From: Cyclobacteriaceae bacterium
GTDB lineage: Bacteria; Bacteroidota; Bacteroidia; Cytophagales; Cyclobacteriaceae
Reading direction: 5' to 3'
Length of the DNA: 55,808 bases
Assembly: GCA_020832305.1 (NCBI GenBank)
Contig: JAFIEV010000031.1
Span: forward strand, 1-55,808
How positions within the stretch are numbered: position 1 is the first letter of the stretch; every line of letters starts with the position of its first letter. Under the pieces are notes generated by a model. That model was not told the origin of the DNA and searched no databases. It saw nothing but the letters and a program-made list of their open reading frames with translations. The position numbers and the translations under genes were made by a program. Below, in pieces: positions 15,268 through 24,326 of the stretch.

Positions 15268-16269
15268 ATGAAGCACGTATCTATTTTACTGTTGGAGAAT
15301 GTCAATCTGGCTGGCCTGGAAAATGCTCGCCAGGGCTTGATTGAGGCCAACCGTTTTCTCACCGAGAGAGGATTTGACCCTTATTTTAAAGTTCAGATAG
15401 TTGGACTAAAACCACAGATAAAAATAAATGGTGGGCTCTATTTGATAAGGGCTGATACAATTATAAGCGAAGTATCGAAAACTGACATTGTTATTATTCC
15501 TCCGGTGCAACCAGATTTGAATAGGGCCATACAAAGTAATCAAAAGTTTTTTTCGTGGATACGAATGCAGCGAAAGATGGGGGCTGATGTGGTGAGCTTA
15601 TGCCTTGGCGCATTTATTTTAGCAGGTAGCGGTATCATTGATAATAAGGATTGCGTAACGCACTGGAAATTTGGTGAGGTTTTTCAGTCACTTTTCCCTA
15701 AGGTTAACTTGTTGTCTGATAAGATACTCACGGCTAATGATGGAATTTATACCGGAGGTGGTGCTTTTTCATCGGTCAATCTTATTTTATATCTGATTGA
15801 AAAATCAATAGGCCGTGAGTGCTCAGTATACTGCTCAAAAATATTTCAAGTCGATTTGGGACGAAACAGTCAGTCTCCGTATATTATTTTTAAAGGGCAG
15901 CGTAAGCACGCAGATCATTTAGTCCATGAAGCACAGCTGTTTATTGAAAGTCAATATACTGAAAAAATTACGGTTGATGTTTTATGTGACAAACTGGGTC
16001 TTAGTCGTCGAACCTTTGAGAGGAGATTTAAAAAAGCAACCGCCAATAGTCCATTAGAGTACCTGCAGCGTGTTAGAGTAGAAGCTGCTAAAACCCGACT
16101 GGAAGAAGCAGGTATGACCATTGGCGAAATTGCTTATGTGGTTGGTTACAGCGATATGAAAGCTTTCAGGGAAATATTTAAAAGATTTACAGGTATCAGT
16201 CCCATTGAATACCGGGCCAAGTTTTGCCGTTCTGTACAAGCTGTTGAAGAGATATCAGCCAGAATTTGA
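15268..16269 (+). CDS. GlxA-like AraC regulator with DJ-1/PfpI domain
   Basis: 333 residues. The N-terminal ~170 form a glutamine amidotransferase-like/DJ-1 domain (HVSILLLENVNLAGLENARQG, VVSLCLGAFILAGSGII with the nucleophile-elbow Cys, CVTHWKFGE). The C-terminus is an AraC HTH (DVLCDKLGLSRRTFERRFKK, IAYVVGYSDMKAFREIFKR, TGISPIEYRAKF). Such GlxA-type regulators often control amine or stress genes. It is a single gene, transcribed away from the S41 peptidase gene. Confidence 0.9.
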   Translation: MKHVSILLLENVNLAGLENARQGLIEANRFLTERGFDPYFKVQIVGLKPQIKINGGLYLIRADTIISEVSKTDIVIIPPVQPDLNRAIQSNQKFFSWIRMQRKMGADVVSLCLGAFILAGSGIIDNKDCVTHWKFGEVFQSLFPKVNLLSDKILTANDGIYTGGGAFSSVNLILYLIEKSIGRECSVYCSKIFQVDLGRNSQSPYIIFKGQRKHADHLVHEAQLFIESQYTEKITVDVLCDKLGLSRRTFERRFKKATANSPLEYLQRVRVEAAKTRLEEAGMTIGEIAYVVGYSDMKAFREIFKRFTGISPIEYRAKFCRSVQAVEEISARI

Positions 16270-16355
16270 AATCCAGCCTGTTTTTCATCAATCTTTTGAA
16301 AGTGACAACATGATTACTTTTGTTCATAAAGCAGTGAACATCGATTGTTTTTATG

Positions 16356-16748
16356 TCATTTCAACCTCAGAAGCTCTCCTTTTCGCTTTACAATATTTTT
16401 ATAATCCCATTGTATCTCTTTGGCTTTTTGCAACCATCGCTCAAGGTCTGTGTTGATAATTTCTGAAATATGATTGTAAAAAACAGAAGCATCTTTGAAT
16501 TTTTTACCCACAACGTTCAGACTTTCTTCACCAAAATCAGCCCCACTCCAAAACATGAGCCGTACACCTGCTTTTTGAATGCTGTACCCGGCGATGGGGT
16601 TACCATCCAGAAACCATACAGGATGCCTGTGCCATATCTTACTTTCCGCCTCCGGTAAATTTTGATCAATGGTTTTTGCCAGTTGATCACATATTGATTT
16701 AAACCCTGCTGTTTGTGCATGGTTATAAGCTTTTATTTCCTCATTCAT
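16356..16748 (-). CDS. DUF1801-domain protein
   Basis: About 130 residues from the ATG at 16748 (MNEEIKAYNHAQ), which overlaps the end of the DHFR-like gene by eight bases. A longer frame from 16781 is possible. Motifs: LPEAESKIWHRHPVWFLDGN, PIAGYSIQKAGVRLMFWSGADFG and WDYKNIVKRKGE. The DUF1801 fold is an alpha/beta module related to YdhG/frataxin-like proteins; the function is unknown. Co-transcribed with the reductase-like gene upstream. Confidence 0.85.
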   Translation of the reverse strand: MNEEIKAYNHAQTAGFKSICDQLAKTIDQNLPEAESKIWHRHPVWFLDGNPIAGYSIQKAGVRLMFWSGADFGEESLNVVGKKFKDASVFYNHISEIINTDLERWLQKAKEIQWDYKNIVKRKGELLRLK

Positions 16749-17331
16749 GGGTTGTTGATTCAATGGTTTTATTAATTTCATACCTCAGACGTATTACCTG
16801 ACATGGGAAGGTATATGAATCTATCAGATTTAGCTTTATATTTAATTTAGCAGGAAACATGGTTTTCCCTCCTCCCAAAATTACGGGGTGAATGTATAGC
16901 CAAATCTGATCGACTAAGCCTAGTTTCAGAAATGTGGAAGCCAGTTCAGCGCCAGCAACCTCAATATTGCCTCCTGGCATGCGTTTCAGCCCTTGAATAT
17001 CCTCAGGAATCACATTTCTGGTCAGTTCCGAATTCCATTCAACTTTTTCGAGTGTTTTCGAATAAACTATTTTTGGGACCTTTTTCCAAATTCTTGCAAA
17101 CACTTTTTCAACTTCTGGTTTTTCTGAATCTTCATTTATCTCCGGCCAGTAAGCGGCCATGGTTTCATATAATTTCCGGCCATATAACGAAGTATCTATT
17201 ACTCCGTTGATATATAAATCATTAAAATGTTTGTGCAATACATCGCCTGGCACCGACCAATCCAGTGTTCCTCCTTGTCCTTCAATGTAACCGTCTAAGG
17301 AAACCATTTGCGGATATATGAGTTTTCTCAT
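16741..17331 (-). CDS. DHFR-like (RibD C-terminal) reductase
   Basis: About 196 residues from ATG 17331 (MRKLIYPQMVSLDGYIEG). A longer frame starts at 17361 but this start fits family members. Marks: LDWSVPGDVLHKHFNDLY, SLYGRKLYETMAAYW, NIEVAGAELASTFLKLGLVDQIWLYIHP and GGGKTMFP. RibD_C-type proteins are NADPH-dependent reductases of pterin or pyrimidine-like substrates, or are of unknown substrate. Overlaps the DUF1801 start downstream. One of three paralogues in this window. Confidence 0.85.
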   Translation of the reverse strand: MRKLIYPQMVSLDGYIEGQGGTLDWSVPGDVLHKHFNDLYINGVIDTSLYGRKLYETMAAYWPEINEDSEKPEVEKVFARIWKKVPKIVYSKTLEKVEWNSELTRNVIPEDIQGLKRMPGGNIEVAGAELASTFLKLGLVDQIWLYIHPVILGGGKTMFPAKLNIKLNLIDSYTFPCQVIRLRYEINKTIESTTHE

Positions 17332-17527
17332 CTTGATACCTCCCTTCGGTTCATTTTGCATTTATTGTAAATTCCCAAAGTGCCATCTGTTAATCTACCT
17401 TCAGCGTGTCTGATTGAATAAAAATTTGTTTTAACTGATTTCATGATCGAATTATGGTTTGATGATTGTTTATTTGGGTTCTTTCATGGATGCATTAAAA
17501 TAATATCATTCCATGTATGACTTATCA

Positions 17528-18178
17528 TTATGTGCTTTTTTTGAGTATCAGATGAGTGGCTTTTTCTGAATTGACAAATTGGGTACATTCATACCCGAGT
17601 TGACGCATATCAATGCCATTGAACAGCCTTTCGCCACTTCCAAGTAAAACAGGTGAAATAGCAATATGTAGTTCATCAATAAGGCCTGCTTTCAGATATT
17701 GATGAATGGTGTTTGCGCCGCCGCCGATGCGGATATCCTTTTCTTTTGCAGCCTCTCGTGCAAGATGTAAGGCTTCATGAATGCCACCGCTTACAAAATG
17801 AAAAGATGTGCCACCTTCCATATATATCGGTGGCCGCTTGAAGTGGGTTACAATGAAAACCGGAACGTGATAAGGGGGATTATCTCCCCACCATCCTTTC
17901 CATTTCATATTGGTCCAGGCTCCTCGGTCGGGACTAAACATATTTCTGCCTATTATCCAGGCGCCTATATTTTTAAAACCACGGGCTGCAAAATCGTCAT
18001 CCGTCCCTGAATTTCCGTTTTCAGAATTGAACAAAACTTTCTGAAAAGTGGCCGTTGGAAATGCCCATTGGTGCAAATCTGATCCGCCTATACCAAGAGG
18101 ATGCTTGATGCTCTGTTCAGGTCCGGCGCCATATCCATCAATGGATATAGAGAAGCTTTCAACGCGTACAATTCCCAT
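17528..18178 (-). CDS. DHFR-like (RibD C-terminal) reductase
   Basis: 216 residues. Starts RVESFSISIDGYGAGPEQSI, then FPTATFQKVLFN and IIGRNMFSPDRGAW; ends IGGGANTIHQYLKAGLIDEL, ISPVLLGSGERLF. This is the larger branch of the DHFR-like family. It is not in the same transcript as the first DHFR-like gene (about 200 bases lie between), and it may be driven with the SRPBCC gene 23 bases upstream. Confidence 0.85.
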   Translation of the reverse strand: MGIVRVESFSISIDGYGAGPEQSIKHPLGIGGSDLHQWAFPTATFQKVLFNSENGNSGTDDDFAARGFKNIGAWIIGRNMFSPDRGAWTNMKWKGWWGDNPPYHVPVFIVTHFKRPPIYMEGGTSFHFVSGGIHEALHLAREAAKEKDIRIGGGANTIHQYLKAGLIDELHIAISPVLLGSGERLFNGIDMRQLGYECTQFVNSEKATHLILKKST

Positions 18179-18200
18179 AGTTTCTGATGCCTTTTTTGGT

Positions 18201-18659
18201 TCAATACTTATTTTGCTCTGCCATATCTTTGATTATTTCCAGGGATTTGGGCCAGCTGGTTTCGAACATGCCTTTAAATTCTGGAATTGTTTCTGTTTCC
18301 ACGGTCAATAGGGTAGAAGTGCCCAGGTTTTTAAAAGTGTAATTCTCCAATGCGCCTGCCCAGTTTTTCGCTGCTTCACTTGAAGTGTCTTCAATTCCAT
18401 CCTCTACAAAGCCCAGGTGTTCAATAGATATAAATTCATGTAGTCTGTTTTCTTTTATCCGGCTTACCATGCCTCTTATTTTACCAGTTTCATCAGGCCC
18501 CAGAAATTGGATTTTGCTTCCCTGATTCCAGTCACCGGCATAATGTGAGCCTATTGAAAAGGCTTCCGTCCATATACGGTAGGTCTCATCTCCAAGCATG
18601 ATATCCCATACCTTAGCAGTTGGTGCCTGGATGTTGATGGTGAATTGTAGTTTTTCCAT
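18201..18659 (-). CDS. SRPBCC-domain protein
   Basis: 152 residues of the START-like fold: MEKLQFTINIQAPTAKVWDI start, MLGDETYRIWTEAF, and DWNQGSKIQFLGPDETG, with a C-terminal helix TSWPKSLEIIKDMAEQN. Contains the ligand cavity strands. Paired with the DHFR-like gene 23 bases downstream. Substrate unknown. Confidence 0.85.
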   Translation of the reverse strand: MEKLQFTINIQAPTAKVWDIMLGDETYRIWTEAFSIGSHYAGDWNQGSKIQFLGPDETGKIRGMVSRIKENRLHEFISIEHLGFVEDGIEDTSSEAAKNWAGALENYTFKNLGTSTLLTVETETIPEFKGMFETSWPKSLEIIKDMAEQNKY

Positions 18660-18950
18660 GACTCGTTTAAAATTAATTTTACATTGTTTGGTTTATATGC
18701 AAATGTAAAAAAGCTTGTGCCGGAATTAAGGGTGTAAAACCGACATAATCGGGGGATAAATACGACAGGTAGCTCTGCAGATATTTCTGAATGATATTAT
18801 TTATTTTAAATGGAGTTTATTATTTGATGAAGTAACTTTAATTATTCAAATGTATGGTGTGTGTGACTGATTTATTAAATGCGGTCACACTCAAGTATTA
18901 CAATTTTGAGAAAGAGTCAAAAGTGGCAACTGCATTTTTTGGCCTGAGAT
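18660..18950. other. Intergenic
   Basis: About 290 bases without a gene between an SRPBCC gene and a DUF4199 gene; AT-rich, with no palindrome long enough to call. Confidence 0.5.
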
Positions 18951-19463
18951 CTAAACTTTTGGTTTTATACTTTTTAAAAGCAAGGCGCTGATCAATGACA
19001 CCACCAGGCCAATGGGTATGACTTCAGTGTAGGTAAGTAATATCACAAAAAGAGGTTTTTCATACATCTTTGCATAATTTTCCATTTCTTTGGTTTTAGC
19101 AGCTATATCTGCTTCATTGGTACATTGGTATAAAACGTGTCGTGTAAATACATCCATGAAATCCGGCACGAACAGATAATAGCAAAATAGCCATGCAATT
19201 ACATACAGAGTGGCGGCCACCAAAGTAATAAGGGCACCGGTTTTAAAGGCTTTCCCGAAGGAAATAATCCCACTGAGTTCTTTATTCCGGTAATTTCGTA
19301 TGCCGACAAAAATCAAGGAATATATCACTACCAATATGGCATATCCAAGAAAATCATTACTCTTGAATTCAGGGTTGGTGTACAGCATATTCACCATAAC
19401 AAGCCAGGGAATACACAACACAGCGCCCAGCACTAAACCAAAGATCAAAACATTTTTTTTCAT
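18951..19463 (-). CDS. DUF4199-family membrane protein
   Basis: About 170 residues from ATG 19463 (MKKNVLIFGLVLGAVLCIP), which removes a nine-residue lead present in a longer frame. Four transmembrane helices with the family marker GFRNYRNKELSG-like (VGIRNYRNKELSGIISFGKAF). DUF4199 proteins are common in Bacteroidota and have no known role. A LuxR-type regulator gene lies directly upstream in the same direction. Confidence 0.85.
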   Translation of the reverse strand: MKKNVLIFGLVLGAVLCIPWLVMVNMLYTNPEFKSNDFLGYAILVVIYSLIFVGIRNYRNKELSGIISFGKAFKTGALITLVAATLYVIAWLFCYYLFVPDFMDVFTRHVLYQCTNEADIAAKTKEMENYAKMYEKPLFVILLTYTEVIPIGLVVSLISALLLKSIKPKV

Positions 19464-19578
19464 TGTGATTATTTTTGATGGAAGTCTCAAAGTAAAGAGC
19501 CCGAAGACAAAAGCTCTTCATACCTTAGTACCGATTTTATAACCTGAGTTGAAAATTCCTTCCAAAGTACTATAAAAG

Positions 19579-20046
19579 CTATTCCACTATTTGCAGCCTT
19601 TTGGCTTTTTCTATGGCCTGGGTACGTCTTTTAACATTCATTTTTACAAACAAATTAGATGTGTGGGTTTTTACAGTACTTAATGAAAGAAATAAAAGGC
19701 TGGCTATATCGGCATTGCTATGGCCTTTTGTAATGAGTTGTAAAATCTCATATTCTCTTTTGGTGAGATTTAATTTATCTAATTCTGTTTTATTAATAGT
19801 AAACTCATCAGTTATAGGAACAAATATTTCCTTTTCAACAATTACTTTTTCTACCCTTGGTCTTGTGAGCTGTGTGGCGATCCATATGCCCAGTAGGGTG
19901 AAAAATACGGCTATTAGACCGATGTATATATCTATGGCATTATCAACGATAAGAAATTTCCATTGAAACCATTTAAGCAGGCCAACCAATATTGCCAGCA
20001 TAAAACTATAAATCAAGATGTGCCTGTACTTTAGATATGATTTCAT
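19579..20046 (-). CDS. LuxR-type membrane-bound HTH regulator
   Basis: 155 residues. Two hydrophobic helices (about residues 8-28 and 35-60) anchor it to the inner membrane, followed by a linker and a LuxR/FixJ HTH: LDKLNLTKREYEILQLITKG, then SNADIASLLFLSLSTVKTHTSNL. No receiver domain is visible. This tethered form next to a DUF4199 gene is a recurring Bacteroidota pair. The HTH may regulate the neighbour. Confidence 0.85.
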   Translation of the reverse strand: MKSYLKYRHILIYSFMLAILVGLLKWFQWKFLIVDNAIDIYIGLIAVFFTLLGIWIATQLTRPRVEKVIVEKEIFVPITDEFTINKTELDKLNLTKREYEILQLITKGHSNADIASLLFLSLSTVKTHTSNLFVKMNVKRRTQAIEKAKRLQIVE

Positions 20047-20415
20047 AATTTATGCAAAAATTTCCCGGAGAGCTTTAATTCGTTTTTTAAGCATAGGATG
20101 ACATTGTAAAAACCCTAAGTATTCGTTTTGTAGCACTCAGTTCTCCACAAGCCCTAATGAACTCCTTGCATTTGGGGATTTACATACATAGAAAAAAGGT
20201 CTGACTTTTCCTTCCATTGCCTGAGTTGTGGATCGGAAGCAATAGAGCACATAATTCATTAATTTCATCTGCTCGAGCAAAGACCTCATCATTCCTATTG
20301 GCTTGAGAATATACAATGATTTGTTAAATGAGTTTACCCCTCCAGTCCTGGTTTTTGTGAGTATATTCACTTATTTTCTGTGATGCGCTCATAGTGCTGT
20401 TTATTTATGGTTTTT
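20047..20415. other. Intergenic, possible small open frame
   Basis: A 77-residue minus frame (20137-20370) is open but has no recognisable family, an odd composition, and no RBS-like signal; I do not count it as a gene. Otherwise nothing seen. Confidence 0.4.
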
Positions 20416-20805
20416 TTATTGTTTCTGTGTTCCGATTGACCACAAATTTCCACCATAATCTTTAAATGTTGCCCTGCGATCAGGGTCACCTTCCCGCTCC
20501 GCTGGACCTTCAACCGGCTCACATCCTGCGTCAGTGGCCTTAGCCCAGATGTCATCTACATCGGAAACATATACGTGCATCACCATCGGAACAGCCGGGT
20601 ATTGTTTGGATGAATTTCCCAGCATGATTACTGAATCATCTATCATCAGTTCGGCATGCATAATGCTGCCATCCGGCATCCGGTAGGTGCACAATTCTCT
20701 GGCATCAAAGATTTGGCGCATTAAGGCCACAAAACGGTCAGCATCTTCGATTATGAAGTAGGGTGAAACTGAATTGTAACCTTCAGGTTTATAGTTTGTA
20801 TTCAT
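20416..20805 (-). CDS. VOC-family (PhnB-like) protein
   Basis: 129 residues from ATG 20805 (MNTNYKPEGYNSVSPYFIIE), the classic PhnB start. An upstream extension to 20898 is unlikely coding. Further marks: PDGSIMHAELMIDDSVIMLG, PVEGPAEREGDPDRRATFKD and YGGNLWSIGTQ. PhnB-like proteins are VOC superfamily members with no confirmed substrate. Three-base-shifted frames over its 3' end are shadows. Confidence 0.85.
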   Translation of the reverse strand: MNTNYKPEGYNSVSPYFIIEDADRFVALMRQIFDARELCTYRMPDGSIMHAELMIDDSVIMLGNSSKQYPAVPMVMHVYVSDVDDIWAKATDAGCEPVEGPAEREGDPDRRATFKDYGGNLWSIGTQKQ

Positions 20806-20898
20806 GTATTTATTTGATTTAATATTTACGAGGTTTTTTTGTAAGCATCCGTCCTTTAGAATGGCATAGAAACCTCTTAGCATGTTTAATCTGCTCAC

Positions 20899-21261
20899 AA
20901 AACGATGGGTATACCCTTTTCAAAATTAGGGATTCAAATAATTTAAATCAGGGGGTGAAACCGACATAATAGAGGGTGTTTTGCGACATTTTGATCTGAT
21001 TTTTCCTTGCTGATACCTATAAGCTGCAGCATATGTTCATCCTATGATTGAATACTGAATGTTAATACCTTCATTTATTATTAGATGGTTGGTAGCGTGT
21101 TAAAGGTGAACAAGCCGTTTAGTAATTAAAAACTGTCTGAAGATTTAACAGCTGTCTCATTTATTCAGCCTGAGTATAATTTACTCCGGAGAATACTATT
21201 CTGCGTGAAGGCTTATGTTTTATAGTTTATGTAAACCATAAACCGACTACATTCACTGATC
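20899..21261. other. Intergenic
   Basis: About 360 bases with no gene; AT-rich and with no clear palindrome, between two minus-strand genes. Confidence 0.5.
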
Positions 21262-21675
21262 CTAAACAGCCTCGGCATATTTTTTAAAATTGTTAAGAAT
21301 TGCCTGCCAACCCTGTTGTTGCATTTCCTGAGGGTTCATTTCCTCGGCGTCGAAGTTTATGGTGATTTGGGTACTGTCACCATTTTCCTTAAAAATAATT
21401 TCAGCCTGTCGGCCGTCGGCCATGGTGTAGCTCATTTTTTCTGTGATGATTACCTCATCATATATCGCTTTAAAGTCAAATCCAAAGCTACCATCTTTTG
21501 CCTCCATTCTTGCCGTATGTTTACCACCGGGCCTTAAGTCGACCGTTGCGGCTGGACATTTCCAATCATCATTTGCAAAGTTCCATTGCGTGATGTGTAT
21601 GGGATCTGTATATAGTTTCCAGACTTTGGCCACAGGCGCATTAATGTTAGCGTTAATATTTATTCTGTTGTTCAT
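21262..21675 (-). CDS. SRPBCC (AHSA1-like) protein
   Basis: 137 residues: ININANINAPVAKVWKLYTD, PIHITQWNFANDDWKCP, LRPGGKHTARMEAKDGSFGF and IINFDAEE-like C-terminal strand. A typical single-domain AHSA1 protein. It follows the SRPBCC-VOC fusion gene with a 10-base gap, so the two form an operon and may derive from one duplication. Confidence 0.85.
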   Translation of the reverse strand: MNNRININANINAPVAKVWKLYTDPIHITQWNFANDDWKCPAATVDLRPGGKHTARMEAKDGSFGFDFKAIYDEVIITEKMSYTMADGRQAEIIFKENGDSTQITINFDAEEMNPQEMQQQGWQAILNNFKKYAEAV

Positions 21676-21685
21676 GCTTGTACAT

Positions 21686-22645
21686 TTAGTTTTGATAATT
21701 TATCATCCAGTTAATACCGTATTTATCAGTAAAGCTTCCATAATATGCGCCCCAAAACATATCCTGAATAGGCATTTCAATATTTCCTCCGGTCGAAAGT
21801 TCATCAAATAGTCGTTTTGCTTCTTCTCTTGATTCGGGTTCAAGATTGATGTGCATGTTGTTGCCATACTTAACGGTCATACCAAACTCTTTAGGCGCGT
21901 CAGTGCCCATTAAAATATGCCCTCCAATAATAGGTAACTCTATGTGCAAGACCATCTTTTTTACAGCTTCGGCGATGGGAGCTTGATCAGGCTCTGTCGG
22001 GATATCACCAAAGCGCTGAATACCATTGATAAAATCAGACTTAAAAACGGATTTGTAAAAATGAAAGGCTTCTTCAGTATTGCCTGGAAAGTTCAGATAT
22101 GTAGAAACCCTGGCTTTATGGTGGGGCCTGTTTTGTTTTCTCAGATAAAACTGGGAGGTAATATACTGGTCTAAATTTTCAAGACCAGCTGTAAAGCCTT
22201 CTTTAAAGCCCATGGCTATTATTTTTTCGAGGTCATCCAGGGTGTCGAAGCTCAGCACGATGTCAACCATAGTTTCCTGTCCCGACGCTCTAAAGTTATT
22301 CTCCCACTTATTACCTGGGAGGCTTTTATTCAGGTTGCCTTCTTCATCGCAAAAGCCATCATAGGAGGAGAAGAATTTTTGAGGATTTATTTTGATATAA
22401 TCTACCCTTGTCCAATGGACTTCATTTTCAGGACTCAGCATCGCGTATAGCCAATGCCCGCCTTCCCTGAAATCCATCGATTTCGTTTTTGCAACCCATG
22501 GTTTTGGTGCCCACCATTGATCCAGGATATCAGCTTCCGTCCAGGCAGCCCAAACAAGGTCTACAGGGGCATTAAATGATCTTTTTACCTTTATTTGATG
22601 GTTTTTTCTGTCGACATTAAAGTCAAATAACATGGTTCTACTCAT
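21686..22645 (-). CDS. SRPBCC-VOC fusion protein
   Basis: 319 residues. Residues ~15-160 are an AHSA1/SRPBCC domain (VKRSFNAPVDLVWAAWTEAD, WWAPKPW, FREGGHW). Residues ~175-319 are a PhnB-like VOC domain (STYLNFPGNTEEAFHFYKSV, IAEAVKKMVLHIELPI, GHILMGTDAPKEFG, MFWGAYYGSFTDKYGI). Both families also occur as separate proteins in this window, so a gene fusion of two co-transcribed genes is the simplest origin. A single continuous frame supports a real fusion. Substrate unknown. Confidence 0.85.
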   Translation of the reverse strand: MSRTMLFDFNVDRKNHQIKVKRSFNAPVDLVWAAWTEADILDQWWAPKPWVAKTKSMDFREGGHWLYAMLSPENEVHWTRVDYIKINPQKFFSSYDGFCDEEGNLNKSLPGNKWENNFRASGQETMVDIVLSFDTLDDLEKIIAMGFKEGFTAGLENLDQYITSQFYLRKQNRPHHKARVSTYLNFPGNTEEAFHFYKSVFKSDFINGIQRFGDIPTEPDQAPIAEAVKKMVLHIELPIIGGHILMGTDAPKEFGMTVKYGNNMHINLEPESREEAKRLFDELSTGGNIEMPIQDMFWGAYYGSFTDKYGINWMINYQN

Positions 22646-22880
22646 TTTTATTTGCTACTATTTGATTGCAATTATAAGCGCAATTATTTAGTTGCGCAAA
22701 TTATCTGAGATTTTTTTCTTCAATCCTTGAAATTGATTTACAGGAAGATGCCTTACGGATGGCTTATTGTGTTTGCAGGAATTCATGCCTTCCTCAAAAA
22801 AATGATTGATTTTTTAGGGAGGCATTGCAACCCGGTGTAGAAAAGCTGTGTCATTAAGGGTAATCAAACAAAACCAAGGC

Positions 22881-24281
22881 ATGTTAATTAACAGAGCACA
22901 GCATCACCACAGCAAAATTAAAAACGGACTTACCATAATTGCAGCCATATTTTCCGGATTTTTTGTTTCCTGTGATGAGCCAGGTTATATTGGCTTCTAT
23001 CCAAAAGATCCGGACCTTTACATACAGGTTGTAGACACTTTTACCGTACAAACAAGCACTGTCTGGCTTGACTCTATACCTACCTCTGGCAATGGAGATT
23101 TGATGATAGGCAGGTTAACTGATCCACTTTCAGGGCAGATATCATCTGAGGCATATTTCAGGATTGCTTTTAATGCCTCAGGAGCACTGAATCTGCCGGC
23201 AGATGCCATATATGATTCAATAAGTTTTAAGCTGAAATACAATGGTTACTATTATGGTGACACCTCAAGACAGGCAAGTTTTTCGGTATATAGGTTGGCT
23301 GAAGATATCGTTCCCAGAAGATTACCACCCTATCAATACGATGAGGACCAGATCTCTTATTTTTATAAGCCCGATAAACTATACAACACCAGCACCTTTG
23401 CTAAAAGTCCTTTACCTTTAGGTATATGGAAATTTAATCCGCGACCCGGATTTAAGGACTCTCTGTTTTTACCAATTGATCAGCACCTCGGTCGGGAATG
23501 GTTTGACCTGGCAAAAGCCGGAGATGATAAACTGAGTAAGGTTGAATCTTTTTTAAATTATTTCAAGGGTCTGGTTATTGTTCCTGATCCATATTACCAA
23601 GGATCCATCTTTGGAATTCAGGCAGAAAACGCATCGTTGGTATTGCATTACAGGAAGTATGAAAATGATGTTCTGAAGAATTTTAACTATGAGTTTCCAA
23701 TAATCAGAGACAATTCTCAATTCAATAAGATCGAGTTGAATCCAGAATCAGGCCATTTCAATGGCATAAGCAGGGGAAGAGCCAAAACCTCCAGAGACAC
23801 CGGCAATACCGCTCTTTTGCAGGCTGGCACCGGATTGGCCATTCGTATCGAATTTCCAGGTTTGGATCATTTTCGGGAAGTAGAGCAACACTTTGTAATA
23901 AACCTGGCTGAACTGATCGTAGAACCGATAGCAGGTACATATACTTCAATTTTTCCTTTGCCAGCTGAACTTGGACTTTTGGTGGCAAGCCGGGATAACG
24001 TTCCGGTAGGTCATTTGTCAAGCGATTATTCAGACCATATCAATGTAGCTAAGCTTCAACTGGATGATGAGTTTCATAGAGATACCAGGTATGTTTTTCC
24101 GGTTACCAGCTATATTCATCAGGAGATCAGAAGAAAGGAAGGAAACCGAAATCCGCTGTTATTGATTTCTGCACCTGATACATATGGTAAAAGCTTTAAC
24201 AGACTTAGTATTAACGGCAATCAGAATGCCAGAAACAAAATAACACTCAGAATTTTTTACAGCAGAATTTTGGGTACTTGA
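22881..24281 (+). CDS. DUF4270-family lipoprotein
   Basis: About 466 residues. A GTG at 22848 could start it, but ATG 22881 (MLINRAQHHHSKIKNGL) leaves a proper lipoprotein signal ending in FVSCDE. DUF4270 proteins are large beta-rich surface lipoproteins of Bacteroidota. Here, DLYIQVVDTFTVQTSTVWLD opens the domain, and the ending LRIFYSRIL is typical. Followed by a Kelch lipoprotein gene, so the pair is co-transcribed. Confidence 0.85.
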   Translation: MLINRAQHHHSKIKNGLTIIAAIFSGFFVSCDEPGYIGFYPKDPDLYIQVVDTFTVQTSTVWLDSIPTSGNGDLMIGRLTDPLSGQISSEAYFRIAFNASGALNLPADAIYDSISFKLKYNGYYYGDTSRQASFSVYRLAEDIVPRRLPPYQYDEDQISYFYKPDKLYNTSTFAKSPLPLGIWKFNPRPGFKDSLFLPIDQHLGREWFDLAKAGDDKLSKVESFLNYFKGLVIVPDPYYQGSIFGIQAENASLVLHYRKYENDVLKNFNYEFPIIRDNSQFNKIELNPESGHFNGISRGRAKTSRDTGNTALLQAGTGLAIRIEFPGLDHFREVEQHFVINLAELIVEPIAGTYTSIFPLPAELGLLVASRDNVPVGHLSSDYSDHINVAKLQLDDEFHRDTRYVFPVTSYIHQEIRRKEGNRNPLLLISAPDTYGKSFNRLSINGNQNARNKITLRIFYSRILGT

Positions 24282-24326
24282 GGCATATGCGAATCAATCA
24301 ATTTTATTAACCAAACAAACAAAAAA

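Noticed and set aside
20137-20370. 77-residue open frame
   Set aside because: Composition and lack of family signs suggest chance; no start signal.
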